Of a DNA stretch of 64,000 nucleotides, positions 1 to 10,278 are shown piece after piece; position 1 is the stretch's first letter; each line of letters begins with the position of its first letter. Under the pieces are notes generated by a model. It did no database searches. It was given only the letters and a program-made list of their open reading frames with translations, and was not told where the DNA came from. Made by a program: the position numbers and the translations under genes. Source of the stretch: Riptortus pedestris (lineage: Eukaryota; Arthropoda; Insecta; Hemiptera; Alydidae). The stretch spans positions 58,307,501 to 58,371,500 of the forward strand of contig CM032232.1 of NCBI GenBank assembly GCA_019009955.1, given 5' to 3'.

Positions 1-5
1 ACTAC

Positions 6-113
6 TCACTGTTTCTTAATTTCTGGGTTTTTCGGGAACTGGTTAAAAAATACTGACTTGCCTGATTTCCTAGGGTTGTTGGAATATGTTGCTACGGCAC
101 AATCACTCGGCAT
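6..113 (-). pseudogene. Truncated THAP-domain paralogue, 5' end only
   Basis: On the minus strand an ATG at 113-111 opens a reading frame that aligns codon for codon with the start of the intact THAP gene at 2096. It reads 35 codons and stops at 8-6, where the intact copy has the conserved THAP tryptophan codon (TGG became TGA). The second zinc-ligand Cys is Tyr here (MPSDCAVATY against MSECAMATC), and the later conserved His of SYHRFPKN is Asn. The rest of the gene lies beyond the window edge. Three independent losses at structural positions make this a dead copy, although an assembly error at the edge cannot be excluded. Confidence 0.7.
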
Positions 114-168
114 TTTGAAAAAAATAAGTTATAACACTAAAAAATAAAAAAAATCACAAAAAGATAGA

Positions 169-282
169 GATGCTCACTATGTAAACAAAGCTCAAATAGG
201 TATTGGATGACGTAATGCGCCAAAGTCGCAAAAAAGTCACGATCTGCGCACCTGCCGAATGGCACCCCCCTGGCTCCAAGCA
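169..282 (-). repeat. Upstream block shared by the two THAP copies (copy 1)
   Basis: This block is about 85% similar to 2150-2265 and sits at the same distance upstream of its THAP reading frame. It keeps an E2F-like TTTGGCGC (minus strand), a CRE-like TGACGTAA and the GC-rich string ctgcgcacctgccgaatggc. The similarity stops sharply at 282/2265. Confidence 0.7.
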
Positions 283-810
283 AGGTACGTATAAGATAAG
301 GTAGCGCCATTCGCGAGTAGCCAATCAGAATGCAGCAAGCCTCTACGTCACTGGGCTGAAAGATTCCTGGCGGACAAGCCGAAATACGATCAATATAAGC
401 AGTTTTCTGATTAATTTGGCGAATAAAAAATTGTTAAAATGGTATATGTCTGTAAATGATACAAATTACTTTAGTTGAATATATTTTATTTCAAATAAAC
501 CATGTACAAATTAGATTCCATTAAAAATAAATACATAATAGTTCCTTAAAATTTATATATGTTGGGTTACATTTAAAAATCGTAATTTTTCTAGGTAATT
601 AGCACAACAAAAAGTAAAAATTTACTATAATAAGATGAAATCTCCAAAACATGAAAACAGTAATGACTTCTATTATACAAACAAATAAAAGTTAATAAAA
701 TTTAGATTAACCAAGCAATAAACAATGATACCCAGTTAAAAATGAATAAAAATGACTAAATTATTTTAAACATCAGCTAGTCAATATAGGTACAAGATTT
801 TTAAAGGTTA
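283..810. other. Intergenic, no gene seen
   Basis: The first ~100 bases are GC-richer, with a CCAAT-type gccaatcag at about 319 and tacgtcactgggctga at about 348. The latter is the inverted form of a string next to the CRE upstream of the intact THAP gene (about 2186-2203), so it may be a decayed terminal inverted repeat. The remainder is AT-rich with nothing recognisable. Confidence 0.4.
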
Positions 811-1380
811 TCATTGGCATGTAGTCCTCCTTGTAATAAAAAGATGCTTATATTTAGTCACTGGAATCCTTGGTTCCAGTAGCATCCTTGTGAAGAGAAT
901 GGCACTGATGTTGGAGCATAAGCATTGAAACCGCACTGTCCCATAGAATAACTAACTGTGGAGGAAACATGTAATATCATTAATGATAGACCATGGGAAA
1001 TAAACTCCTATAGTGCTCTATAGAAAACACTACAAGAAGATAATTCTGTTACTCAGACTTTAAAACTTATCTTTTTTTTAAAAAAAAAGCTGTCATTGGC
1101 ATGTAGTCCTCCTTGTAATAAAAATATGCTAACATTTTGAGCCGCAGGGAATCCCTGGTTCCAGTAGCATCCTTGTGAAGAAAATGGCACAGATGTTGGA
1201 GCATATGCATTGAAACCGCACTGTCCCATAGAATAAATAACTGCGAAGGAAACATGTTATATCATTAATGATGGAGCATGGAAATATACTCCTATAGTGT
1301 CTATAGGAAACACTACAAGAAAATTATTCTTTTCTTACATTTTAAAAGCTCCCATTCGCATGAAGTCTGTCTTGTCCAAA
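811..1380. repeat. Tandem direct repeat, about 280-bp unit, 2+ copies
   Basis: A unit starting tcattggcatgtagtcctcc at 811 recurs at 1093 (period 282). Both copies contain gcatccttgtgaag, gaaaccgcactgtcccatag and a shared end near cactacaagaa. A third, degenerate start lies near 1350. The array lies just downstream of the THAP gene, so it may be in its 3' region. The 62-codon open frame inside it is not gene-like. Confidence 0.8.
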
Positions 1381-1466
1381 ACAGTTGCTGCTGATATTTT
1401 TTGAGTGTATGCTCTGAATTTGAGCTTTGGATAATATTGGATAACAAATCCTTTCCATTTCTTTTT

Positions 1467-2096
1467 TCACTGCATTTTTTCTTCTTTTTGCATTTTTATC
1501 TGGTAAATAACTGTTAGCAATTTAGTAACTCTCTTTTTTAAATTAAAGTTATTACTTTCTAAATTTTTTACTTGGATCAGCAAGGACTTTAATTGGGATT
1601 CATATTCAGCAATTTTTTCCTTTAAGAGAATACATCCATCACAATCAACTTCTTCTGTATTACATGAAAAATCACTTTTCAGCTTTTTGGGAGAAATCTC
1701 ATTAATGTGACGCAGGGCACGTTGAGTTATTTCACGTTTTTTACTCCTACAGTCTCTAGATGTTTCACATTTTGAGTCAGAAGTAGAGCTAGTAGGTGTT
1801 TGTTTACTTACGGACGATACTGGTAAATTAAGATGCGGCACAGCTTCTTCTTTTAATATCAATCTATTAGGAACATAGCCTAACAATTCTGCTTGTAAAT
1901 TCCTTTGGTAATCACTATCACTGAAATGTTCTGAACAAACCCGAGCAAAAGTAGGATTAAATTTCAAATCTCCTCGTCTACACAGAACTATCCACTGTTT
2001 CTTAATTTCTTCGTTTTTCGGGAACCGGTGATAAGATACAGACTTGCCTGTTCTCCTAGAGTTGTTGGAACATGTTGCCATAGCACACTCACTCAT
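1467..2096 (-). CDS. THAP-type zinc-finger protein with C-terminal coiled coil
   Basis: The single-exon frame encodes 209 residues. The N-terminal 80 or so residues form a THAP (C2CH) DNA-binding domain: CAMATC supplies the two Cys ligands, followed by KQWIVLCRR with the conserved Trp, then VCSEHF with the last Cys and His, and an AVPHLNLP box matching the family AVPTIF motif. Residues after about 145 form a Lys/Glu/Leu-rich coiled coil (start LLKEKIAEYE). A longer start six codons upstream (2114) is possible; I chose 2096 because the broken paralogue aligns from that Met. THAP proteins are host DNA-binding regulators or P-element-type transposases. The coiled coil fits either, but no transposase catalytic core follows. 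A domesticated or truncated transposon gene is possible. Confidence 0.75.
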   Translation of the reverse strand: MSECAMATCSNNSRRTGKSVSYHRFPKNEEIKKQWIVLCRRGDLKFNPTFARVCSEHFSDSDYQRNLQAELLGYVPNRLILKEEAVPHLNLPVSSVSKQTPTSSTSDSKCETSRDCRSKKREITQRALRHINEISPKKLKSDFSCNTEEVDCDGCILLKEKIAEYESQLKSLLIQVKNLESNNFNLKKRVTKLLTVIYQIKMQKEEKMQ

Positions 2097-2149
2097 TTTG
2101 AAAAAAAAAATCACTTATAACAATGGAAAATAAAACAATTAACTAAAAA

Positions 2150-2265
2150 CACAACGATGCTCACGATGTAAACAAAGCTGAGTTCAGCCCAGTGACGTCA
2201 TGCGCCAAAGTCGCAAAAATTTTTGATCTGCGCACCTGCCGAATGGCACCCCCCTGGCTCCAAGA
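2150..2265 (-). promoter_or_regulatory. Conserved proximal upstream region of the THAP gene
   Basis: This matches 169-282 upstream of the dead paralogue. It contains a perfect CRE palindrome TGACGTCA at about 2192-2199, and next to it an E2F-like TTTGGCGC on the minus strand. The motif calls are visual matches only. The gypsy element begins within ten bases of its distal edge, so sequences further upstream have been displaced. Confidence 0.45.
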
Positions 2266-2271
2266 AGAAGA

Positions 2272-3240
2272 TTACTTGAATCTCTTCGGAGGTTTTACTT
2301 TTCTCCCGAATCTTGTTGTATAGCCTTCAGCACTATGACCTGATCCATCTTTAACATTCCCCATTGTCTAGTCTTCTTTCGCCGAATCTTCTTGTCCATC
2401 ATTCCCCTCAGTACCGTGCTCATTCTCCGGGTCTTCACATATTCCTTCCTCTCCCCCAGCTCCTCTACCCGGGGTTTTCGCTAAATCTTCACCACTTAAA
2501 GGTACAACTCCACTTCCATTTTTATCCGAAATGGTTTGGTATGGCGGATAGGGACCCCAATCTGTGACCAAATGCTTGTCGGATGGCACCAAAAATCTTC
2601 TATTTCGTCTGAATGTTCGACTTCCCGATTTTATTACATAGTGTCTATCGGTGACACACTTTTTAACCTCAGTCCCATAACGCTTCAGATCTGTAATCCA
2701 AACTATTTGACCAGGTTCGAGGATCGAAAGTTCTCTTGCTCTGTGACGTCTATCAAAATAAAATTTTGTTTGCTGTTTTCCTCTATTATATGACTCTTTA
2801 TACTTGTCAAGGTTAGGCCAACCTGGATTCATCTTCTCAGGCAAGACAGGCAGAGTAGTCCGAATTTTCCTCCCAAACAACAATTCGGCTGGTGAATTGC
2901 CACATTCCAATGGAGTGGCTCGGTGAGCCAAAAGTCCTAAATAAGGGTCACTATTTTTATTCGGAATATTTTTGCATATCTGAACCGCCCTCTCTGCTTA
3001 GCCATTAGACTGTGGAAAATGTGGACTTGATGTGATAATTCGGAAACCTAACTCTTCAGAAAATTTTATCATTTCAGCCGATACTAGTGGAGTATCATTA
3101 TCGCATCTTAGAATCTTTGGGATTCCATGTCGCGAAAAAATAGATAAATAAGCGTTTTTTTATGAATGCAGTTCCAATTCGATCTATTGTAATTAATTCA
3201 ATAAATTTTGAATGCAAAGATACATTTTTTTTATTATGCT
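2272..3240 (-). pseudogene. Gypsy integrase core and C-terminal part of pol, broken
   Basis: The minus strand shows the integrase core block LRCDND (second catalytic Asp). It then has PQSNG followed by a TAA at about 2998, exactly where the family has a sense codon before the catalytic Glu. A 187-codon open stretch (2931-2368) follows, with LLFGRK and the chromodomain-proximal part. It is cut by TAG at 2368 and continues in the same frame to TAA at 2272, with a typical pol tail (FGRKVKPPKRF). The first catalytic Asp (VGADIL near 3250) lies in another frame. Confidence 0.85.
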
Positions 3241-4119
3241 TCAAAATGTCAGCTCCAACAACTTCCCATGGCCTGTCCGGATGGGTTGTGGCCTTAATGG
3301 TTCTACAGGATTAGCTCTATGTTCGAGACACTTATGACAAGTCTCTACCATCTTCTTTACATCTGAGCTAATACCAGGCCACCAAACAGATTCCTTTACA
3401 CGGGCCATACACTTGTTTACACCTAGGTGGCCACTATGATTTTGTGATAGTATTTCATTTCTTAGTTCATGAGGAACATATACCCTCGTCCCTCGTAAAA
3501 TCAGGTCATTGACCCAAGCTAAATTTCCTCGTTCAGTGTAGAATTCTGTTTGGCGCAAACTTGACCAGTCCCCACTCAAAATAGCACGTTTAATGATGCA
3601 ACTCAAATTGTCCTCTGCTAAAGCTTTCCTAATAGCTTCTAATTTAGAATCTGAGCAAGGTAAGTCTGGCATTATTGCACCTACAAACATATCTAACTCA
3701 TCATTCAATACATCTGTAACCTTCTGGGTACCGGCGTTGACTGGGGCTCTTGGGAGCGTGTCAGGAACCAAAAACGTTTTTCCCGATTCAAAATGCATTT
3801 TATAATCAAACTGCATCAACCTCATTCGAAATCTTTGCAGCCTAGGCGTGAGATCAGACAAAGGTTTCTGTCCTAATATTTGCAAGAGAGGCTTATGATC
3901 AGTGACTAAGATGATGCTTTTTCCTATTATGTAGGATGAAAAACGCTCACAAGCCCACGTTAAGGCAAGAGCTTCTTTTTCAACTTGTGAGTACCTGGTT
4001 TCCGCATTGTTTAACATACGTGAAGCAAACTGGATATGTTTCCAACGTTCATCTATTTTTTGTTCGATGACAGCCCCTAAACCAAAACTGGAAGAATCAG
4101 CACAGACCCGTGTATCCAA
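3241..4119 (-). pseudogene. Gypsy RNase H and integrase zinc-binding domain
   Basis: This open stretch of 292 codons starts inside RNase H. CADSSSFGLGAVI carries the first acidic residue, EKEALALTWA the Glu, and VTDHKPLLQIL the second Asp. It then runs into the HHCC zinc-binding domain of integrase (HSGHLGVNKC, then VWWPGI, then ETCHKC). It ends at a stop just as the integrase core should begin. It is out of frame with the RT segment before it. Confidence 0.9.
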
Positions 4120-4922
4120 ATTAGGGTCATAAAGGTGTAAAACCGGAGCCTTTCTAAAAATCGTCTCAGCTCACTTTGGTTTTTAGGCCTGGGAAACTCT
4201 TTTATTGCCTTGTTTTTTTCTGGGTCTGGCAATACCTTCCCATCATCGATTATGTGCCCCAGAAATACTATTCTGGACTTTGAAAATTCGCACTTGGTAG
4301 GGTTCAGTGTTACACCTAATTCCATAAGCCTTTCAAGTACCATATCAAGCCTAACATCATGTTCCTCTTTAGTTCTCCCAAAAACACAAATATCGTCTAT
4401 CAAGTTGACAACTCCCTCCATTCCCATTAATACCTGAAGCATTTTTCGTTGGAAATGTTCAGGGGCTGAAGAAATGCCAAAGGGTAAGTGCTTAAAATAA
4501 TATCTTCCAAAAGGCGTAACAAAGGTTGTAAGTTTGGCCGTTCTTTCATCTAATCGCACCTGCCAGAAGCCACTATTTGTGTCCAGTTTCGAAAAGTACC
4601 TGGCGCCAGAAATCTGAGCCAATGTTTCCTCAACAGAGGGTAAAACTAAACGCTCTCTTTCCACGTATTGATTAAGAGCAGTGAAATCCACACAAAGCCG
4701 AACATCGCCTGATTTCTTTGGCACTACCACTATAGGAGAGCACCATTCAGTTGCTTCCGTAATCGGAGAAATAACACCGTTCTTTACCATACGATCAAGT
4801 TCGTCTTTGACTTTGGTCCTTAAGCTTACAGGAATTCTGCGAGGGGTTACAACTGCAACGGGCTTTGCATTTTTCTTTAATTTAATATAATAGTGTTCAC
4901 CAAAGTTTCCTAATCCATTAAA
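4077..4922 (-). pseudogene. Gypsy reverse transcriptase segment
   Basis: RT blocks are present in order: EWCSPIVVVPKK, RLCVDFTALN, FSKLDTNSGFWQ, TPFGRYYFKHLPFGI, NLIDDICVF and FLGHII. The catalytic motif is LIDD rather than the usual Y/F-x-D-D, an unusual first residue. The first Met in the open frame is at 4790, but homology continues upstream to 4922, to an in-frame TAA that separates it from the protease. So protease and RT were one frame, cut by a nonsense mutation. Confidence 0.9.
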
Positions 4923-4925
4923 TAA

Positions 4926-5297
4926 TTAGGGGAATTTTGCTCTTATGTCTAATGAAACTTCATTTATTTGGCACAAGGAGAATGCGATTATACCACCTCT
5001 TTCTAAAAGTGGCTCATTCTGGCAGTTTAAAACAAACAAGTCCTCAGAATGCGACATTCCCCCTGTTTCAAGCTTAACCTTCGAAACCCCTACTACTTTC
5101 AGCTTAGTATTATCAGGACCATTCAAACGAATTTTTGTGGGCCTCATTTCTAATCCAAGGCGTTCTGCATCCTTGTAACCTATACAACTGACATCTGCAC
5201 CTGTATCTATTTTAAAGCGTACAAAATGGCGACCGTTAACCAACAGCTGGATAGTAAAAGGGTCAACTCGAATGCCCCTAGCAACGCTTTCTCCCAC
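4926..5297 (-). pseudogene. Gypsy aspartic protease segment
   Basis: The segment encodes about 123 codons with the retropepsin active site FKIDTGADVSCIG near residue 30. The flanking strands (PFTIQLLVNGRHF) and the later VVGVSKVKLETGG are typical. It ends at TAA 4928-4926, in frame with the RT that follows. It is out of frame with gag. Confidence 0.88.
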
Positions 5298-5353
5298 CGT
5301 AATAGAGCTAAGGCAATGATCTTGGTTAATTTGAACAGCTGATTCTATTTCTC

Positions 5354-6199
5354 TTACATCACGTTTTGAGCCACAGAAAAGTTTAAAGTGGTTCTAAGAC
5401 CACATCGAAAACATATTTTACCACGTGCAGGACAATTTTCAAAAGAATGATTCTTTAAAGACCCACATCGACCACATCTGGAAGTAACCTTGGAAAATTT
5501 GGTTAGATTACCAGCGTCTTTAGACGCTCGATTTTCTCGCCTAGCTTCCATAACCTCCCCAGAATCTCTGTTAAACAATTCTTTTTGAGAATTTATTGCT
5601 TCTGACTGCCTAACCATCTCTTTGGCTTTAGTAAGGGTCAGACCTTCCTGAATCTGAAGATGTTTCGACAGCTGCTGATCCCGAATACCAGTAACTAGCT
5701 TAAGCAGTATCATATCCTCCTGATATTTTTGACTCTCACAATCACTGCAAGCCCACTCGCATCTCTCCGACATTTTATGGAGGTCATTAATAAACTCATC
5801 TACCCTTTCATCAGCAAATTGTTTTCTTTCTAGGAAAATTGCCCTATGATAAAATATATTTTTCTTAGTTGTAAAATATTCATTAAACTGCTTCACAACA
5901 GCATCATACGAAGACCTAGCTGCGATATTCATCCCAATAGAGGTCAGCAGTTCCTCAGCGTCTGGTCCCATACAGTAAAGCAACATACTAATCTGTTGAT
6001 CTTGCGATTTAGCAGATATACCAGACGCCGAACGGAACATGGCAAACCGCTTGATCCAGGCACTGCATGACTGCGGATCCTGTACATCAAATATATCTGG
6101 AGGTTTTACCTGGTATGAATTGCCGCTTCGCATACCAGCCTCATGTGTAGACAGCACAGAGGACAAAATGTCCTTCAACATCTCTGGTGAAATCGCCAT
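5354..6199 (-). pseudogene. Gypsy gag with CCHC zinc knuckle
   Basis: Gag most likely begins at the Met at 6199 (MAISPEML); the longer frame to 6355 adds a hydrophobic stretch not expected in gag. Middle blocks such as FNEYFTTKKN and RAIFLERKQ are typical of gypsy gag capsid. The C-terminus has one zinc knuckle (CGRCGSLKNHSFENC, spacing Cx2Cx5Hx4C) and the first half of a second (CFRCG). There a frameshift near 5393 throws the frame off; the missing His and Cys of knuckle two lie in the next frame. Confidence 0.85.
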
Positions 6200-6368
6200 C
6201 ACCTTTATCAGTTTACACCTGACACCATGTAGAATAAGGAACAACACGTGCTGTCTCAACGAGCAACATTTATTAACTGAACTATAGAAGATAATTGAAC
6301 ATCTGTTTAACATAACCTTAACAAACAAACATATGTTTACCACCACAGTTACCATTATAAGGGGCAGT

Positions 6369-6580
6369 TGTAAAATCGGGTAGCTGGTTACCCTCTGAAT
6401 TAGGGTAGAGAAAAGAGATAAGGGAAGAGGAGGTTCGAAAAGATGCCAGTCACCGAGGAGCGGGAAGGCAATGTTTAGGGATGGAGAAAGAAACTACGGT
6501 AGAGAGGTGGCGTCAATGAGAGGGACACTTCGGCCACGGGTACCCTGCCAGTTTACAGGTATGGAAGGGGGGGGGTGACA
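6369..6580 (-). repeat. Possible 5' LTR of the gypsy element
   Basis: On the minus strand this 212-bp segment starts TGTCACCC and ends TTTTACA, the TG...CA form expected of an LTR, and lies just upstream of gag. A TGGTAACTG string between it and gag could be a primer-binding site. There is no second LTR to compare with, so this is inference. Confidence 0.4.
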
Positions 6581-6589
6581 CTAAAAACA

Positions 6590-7403
6590 ACTCAGGGGTA
6601 GAAGCTAAGCCTCTTCCGGACGTTTGAGCAGTTTATGGCAGAACAGAGGATGGATATCCAGTTCGAGGTCACCACGAGAAAGAAGAAGTCCGTACCATCG
6701 CCGACGAGACGACTTTGTGACCCCGCGAAACCTTCCAAGGGACGATTCCTGCGTTCATCGCCCTATCTTGGAGAGAGAAGAGTCAACGATCTACAATAGC
6801 GCCACCAGCTCCTGATGGAACACAGCCGTCACTTCTTGTAACACCTCTTGAGCCGACAGTAGTAGCATCGTCGCCTGTAGGAGCAGACTGCTCTCCTCCA
6901 GATTCCAACAGCGCCATCCCACCCGACTATAGTAGCGCAACTATTGACTATTGTAGTGGTGCCTCTACCGTCGAATGCAGTTCCGCCTCCATCGACGACG
7001 GCATCTCCTTCGACAAGACAGCAGCTTCTTCGCTTACACCGACAGCGTCTCGACCGATGAAGATAGCGGCTCCCTTACTGCAGTAGCGGAATACCGACTG
7101 ATGGAGCCCTACCGCCGACACCGCCTCCTCCCACTTTAGTCACCGCACCCAGACTACAGCCACACATTCACCGTCTGCAGTTGTCCTGCCACCGAAAAAG
7201 ACGGTCGACACACCAGCAGCACTTCAGAAGGATGTTGCAGCTCCACCGCAGAAGACACAGAGCAATACATCCCATCTGAGGAGATCCTCTGACCCTTGTG
7301 ACAGAGACCTGTCGCCACACCCTATCGGATTTCGTCGCTGTCAACATAAAATCAATAATTGAAAATCTCATTCCAATAATTGTAAAAATTTAATGTTATC
7401 AAT
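6590..7403. other. GC-richer segment, probably retroelement debris
   Basis: Base composition is clearly richer in G+C than the flanks. Open frames are short and interrupted (the longest, 6624-6815 plus, is Arg/Ser-rich). It lies directly before an LTR-like block, so I infer the internal end of a second LTR element. No domain is recognisable. Confidence 0.35.
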
Positions 7404-7610
7404 AAACGAATGGTGTGCAGGTCTTGGGGGATGGCGGAAGAAGTGTTACTGACTGAAGCTCTCAGCCAATGAACACAATCCTTCCCCTTCCTTGACCTTT
7501 CCCCTCTACCTGCACTGGTATTAAAGCGAAAGGGCTGGAAGCCGGGGACTATTAACTTTAATTGTATTTTAATTTAGGTTAGGTAGATTTAGATAGAATA
7601 GTCAGCTCAC
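7404..7610 (+). repeat. LTR-like block
   Basis: The segment starts tgtgcaggtcttgggggatg, contains a TATA-like tattaaagcg and ends gctcaca, with TG...CA termini. This style is common in Ty3/gypsy (CsRn1-like) LTRs. A second copy was not found in the window, so orientation and limits are tentative. Confidence 0.3.
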
Positions 7611-7928
7611 AGCGGCATTTAGCGCTTCCTGGCTGTCTTGTAAGGGCTTCTTCTTTTCTTTAGTATTTCGTCTCCTACTACCTTCTTTCGTTTTCTCCTC
7701 TCCTTTACAACCCACCCGGTACCTCCAGTTGCAAGAGAACCCACTACCCCATGTTCCATTACACCCGCACACGTACACAACACCCCCTTAACCCTAACTT
7801 GTGATGTACGGGTCAAATAGACCCGAGGGAGTAATGTTTTGTCTTTCAGGATCAGACGTGTTGAGAGAAAATACTGTTACTCCCAGTACCTTCCTACACC
7901 CCCTCGCTACAGTGTACTCTTGGCCTTG

Positions 7929-8150
7929 TATTTTTTTTTTATTTTACGTTCACTTTATGCAACTAGGCTAATCGGGACGGGTTATCTACAGGTTACCGTC
8001 CTTTTCTAGCCAGGGTGGGCCTAAGGAGTTTATTTAATGATGCCGTCATTAAATAAATTTTTACTGCCCAGGGCGGGTTCGAACCCGCCACTCTAAGGTC
8101 TGCCATGGGAGATTAGGACCAACGCCCTAACTCGCACGGCCAACCCGAGC
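7929..8150 (-). mobile_element. tRNA-derived SINE (best-preserved head) inside piggyBac
   Basis: Read on the minus strand: a tRNA-like head ending in the B-box GGTTCGAACCC; a body with the palindrome TTTATTTAATGA...TCATTAAATAAA; the conserved part ggtaacctgtagataacccg; and an A-rich tail. Near-identical strings flank it (cttggccttgtatt before, cttgcccttgtatt after), a probable target-site duplication. Nine related copies occur in the window. Confidence 0.88.
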
Positions 8151-8317
8151 CCTTGCCCTTGTATTTGTTAACATCTTTTAGTTATCCATCTTCTCGAGTC
8201 ATTCTGACCCAACCTCACCGTTTGCGAAACTTTTTTTTTGTACAACATATATGAATTGGCTCGGAATATAAGTGATTCCCGTTGTTGTGTGGAGACCCAG
8301 AGTTCCCTAACTTTTTT

Positions 8318-8576
8318 CTTTTTAAAGTGCGTTGCTAGGGAGCTCATTCTTCCCCAGCTAAAGGGGAGGGTCTACAATGAAAGACTTCCTGTAGCCTTCC
8401 GTACACTGATCAAAGACGTTCTTGGGCCTGATACACCACAAGAACTAAAGAAGCCAATTGAGACAACCAGTAGACTAACAAAAAGGAAAAGGTGCTACAT
8501 TCGTCCATCCTACAGTGACCGGAAGACATACTGCAGCTGCGGGAAGTGTAAAATGCCACTATGCAACACCTATTAG
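8318..8576 (+). pseudogene. piggyBac transposase C-terminal remnant
   Basis: About 85 codons of the frame ending at 8576 read as the piggyBac C-terminus. ARELILPQLKGR and LRTLIKDVLG match the end of the catalytic region. A Cys-rich tail follows (RKRCYIRPSYSDRKTYCSC, then KCKMPLC), with part of the usual Cys ladder; one expected Cys is Arg. Everything upstream (catalytic Asp residues) is missing, replaced by the SINE and non-coding sequence. The apparent start Met at 8238 is unlikely to be meaningful. Confidence 0.65.
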
Positions 8577-8928
8577 CAGAAAATGTCTAAACTTATAATA
8601 TTAATCTTTTTTTAATGATATTAATGTTTTATTATTAATTGAGAACTAAAACAGAATGATTTTAAAAGCACTTGTTTAATTAATAATATTGTGTGTTCAT
8701 TATTGTAAAATATAACAAAAGCTAAGATTTTCATTTTCATATTTCTTTAATCAGAATATTAAAAATAATCTTACCAAATTAAATATTTTATCATATACTT
8801 AAGTCCTGTTTTAGTGTAATAAATATGATTTTTTTTTTAATTTCTTTCAACGCCTTTTGTCCTGGATCATTCTGACCCGACGTCACCAGTTAAGTTTCTC
8901 TACATGCACGTCACCAGTAGAGGGTTAA

Positions 8929-10152
8929 TATCTAAAACTGGGTCTCCGATAAAAAAAATAAATAAATAATAATAATTACAAAAAAAACAGGGATTTTTTA
9001 TATTTTAGGTGAAACAAATAAATGAGCGCACATTTATCGTTCATGTTACAGAACATTTGTGTTGTTAATGAACATGATGCAATGATTTTATCCATCCAAT
9101 CCACACGAGAAACGATTTTTATTTCAACCTCAACTACTGGAAGCACGGCTAGTAGTATATAAAGTTTGTGAATGTAATCCTCACCAGCACCCCAATGTCT
9201 ATCTCAGCAGAGAGTGCTACCAAAAATTTTGAAAGAACGGCAGTCCAAGTGTATTAACATCAGCGATTTAACTCACATGGCTGGTCGAAACCCCACAGAA
9301 TGAATGAGTATTATACTGTAGATAATTTATAGTAGTCCGTTAATTTTTTTAAGACGTAACGAAACTGCAAGTTTGTTGTATTTATTGTCTGATCATGCAG
9401 CTCAAAGGAATTTGTAGATACCCAAGCTCTATTGTTGAAATGTAATATTCTGGACCGGGAATAAGAACAAAACTGCGGAATTATAAATGGATGTTAAGCC
9501 ATTTTATTGATTGATTGCTGATTTATCGTATGAGGAACTTCCTCAATGTAATGTGTTTCTTTAATGTGTTACTGTTATCAAGGAAGTGATAGCGCGCCGG
9601 ATCTGAACAATTAATCCTAAAAAAAAATATCGATTGTTGTGATGAATGAATCACTTATGAATCATTCAGTAAAAAGGACTGGTTTTCCAGTATTTTATCT
9701 GCATTAAACAGGGAGCATATCATTTTAAAATCTTGTGAAACCAGGCATACTAGGTGGTCTCGGCCGGCGATTCATATGTTGCGCCCTTGGAGGAGATGAT
9801 TTAATAAGAAGACGCCAGGGGCGACACTAGCTGGGCGCAGGTCTATGTGAGGCCTGGGAGTTCCCTAACTATACTACTGTTTATAAATCAGTTCTGTCCC
9901 CTTATCAATAGTTGCTTGAACGTGCGTATGTCCAAGCTATACAGTCACTTGTGCTTAGCTCCGGCTATGGGAGGCTCTCGTTTTTATTGACAGTCTCACG
10001 TTTAAAAAAATGTTTTTGCTTTGAGAAACTTCTCAGATGACATTCGAATGCTTATAAGCGCAACAGAAATTTGCCGAGAGAATGGAATCATCCAGCCTTT
10101 TCAACCGTCTTTAAATAGTCTTTATTAGATTTTTATTACATATTAAACAGCC
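8929..10152 (+). promoter_or_regulatory. Intergenic region and probable PIP4K promoter/5' UTR
   Basis: 8929-9740 is AT-rich with nothing recognised. 9745-9870 is GC-richer (ctcggccggcgattc, gcgcccttgg, gggcgacactagctgggcgc), and the PIP4K start codon lies about 280 bases further on. I infer the transcription start in or just after this island. There is no clear TATA box. Confidence 0.35.
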
Positions 10153-10278
10153 ATGAGTGTGCAAGGGAGCTTAAGTATATTAAAGAAGAGGAAATTTCGT
10201 GTCAAGCACCAAAAAGTGAAGTTATTTCGAGCCAACGAGCCGATACTGTCGGTATTTATGTGGGGTGTTAATCATACT
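10153..10278 (+). CDS. PIP4K2: PIP4K coding exon 1
   Basis: The exon encodes 42 codons from ATG in a good context (cagccATGA). It ends after NHT at a gtaagt donor, phase 0. It carries the basic N-terminus [16 protein letters not shown] and the dimer-strand motif FMWGVNH. Confidence 0.95.

Larger units (their letters stand above)
2272..6580 (-). mobile_element. Degenerate Ty3/gypsy LTR retrotransposon
   Basis: Read on the minus strand the order is possible 5' LTR, gag with zinc knuckles, aspartic protease, reverse transcriptase, RNase H, integrase: the Ty3/gypsy order. Frames are broken by at least two shifts (gag/protease near 5393, RT/RNase H near 4130), a further shift inside integrase, and nonsense codons at 4926, about 2998 and 2368. 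No 3' LTR is found: pol ends at 2272 and the shared THAP upstream block starts at once. It is an old, immobile copy. Confidence 0.93.
7788..8928 (+). mobile_element. Degraded piggyBac-type element with TTAA ends
   Basis: TTAA at 7788-7791 and at 8925-8928 flank an 1133-bp body that begins CCCTaaCTtGTGAtGT and ends in the imperfect reverse complement (CCCTctaCTgGTGAcGT read from the right). TTAA duplication with CCCT termini is the piggyBac hallmark. Subterminal strings of the type tcattctgaccc recur at about 8200 and 8868. The body retains a piece of transposase (8318-8576) and carries a SINE inserted at 7929-8150. Confidence 0.8.

Noticed and set aside
7619..7816. Minus-strand basic frame of 65 codons
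   Set aside because: Crosses from the LTR-like block into the piggyBac end; no conserved motif.
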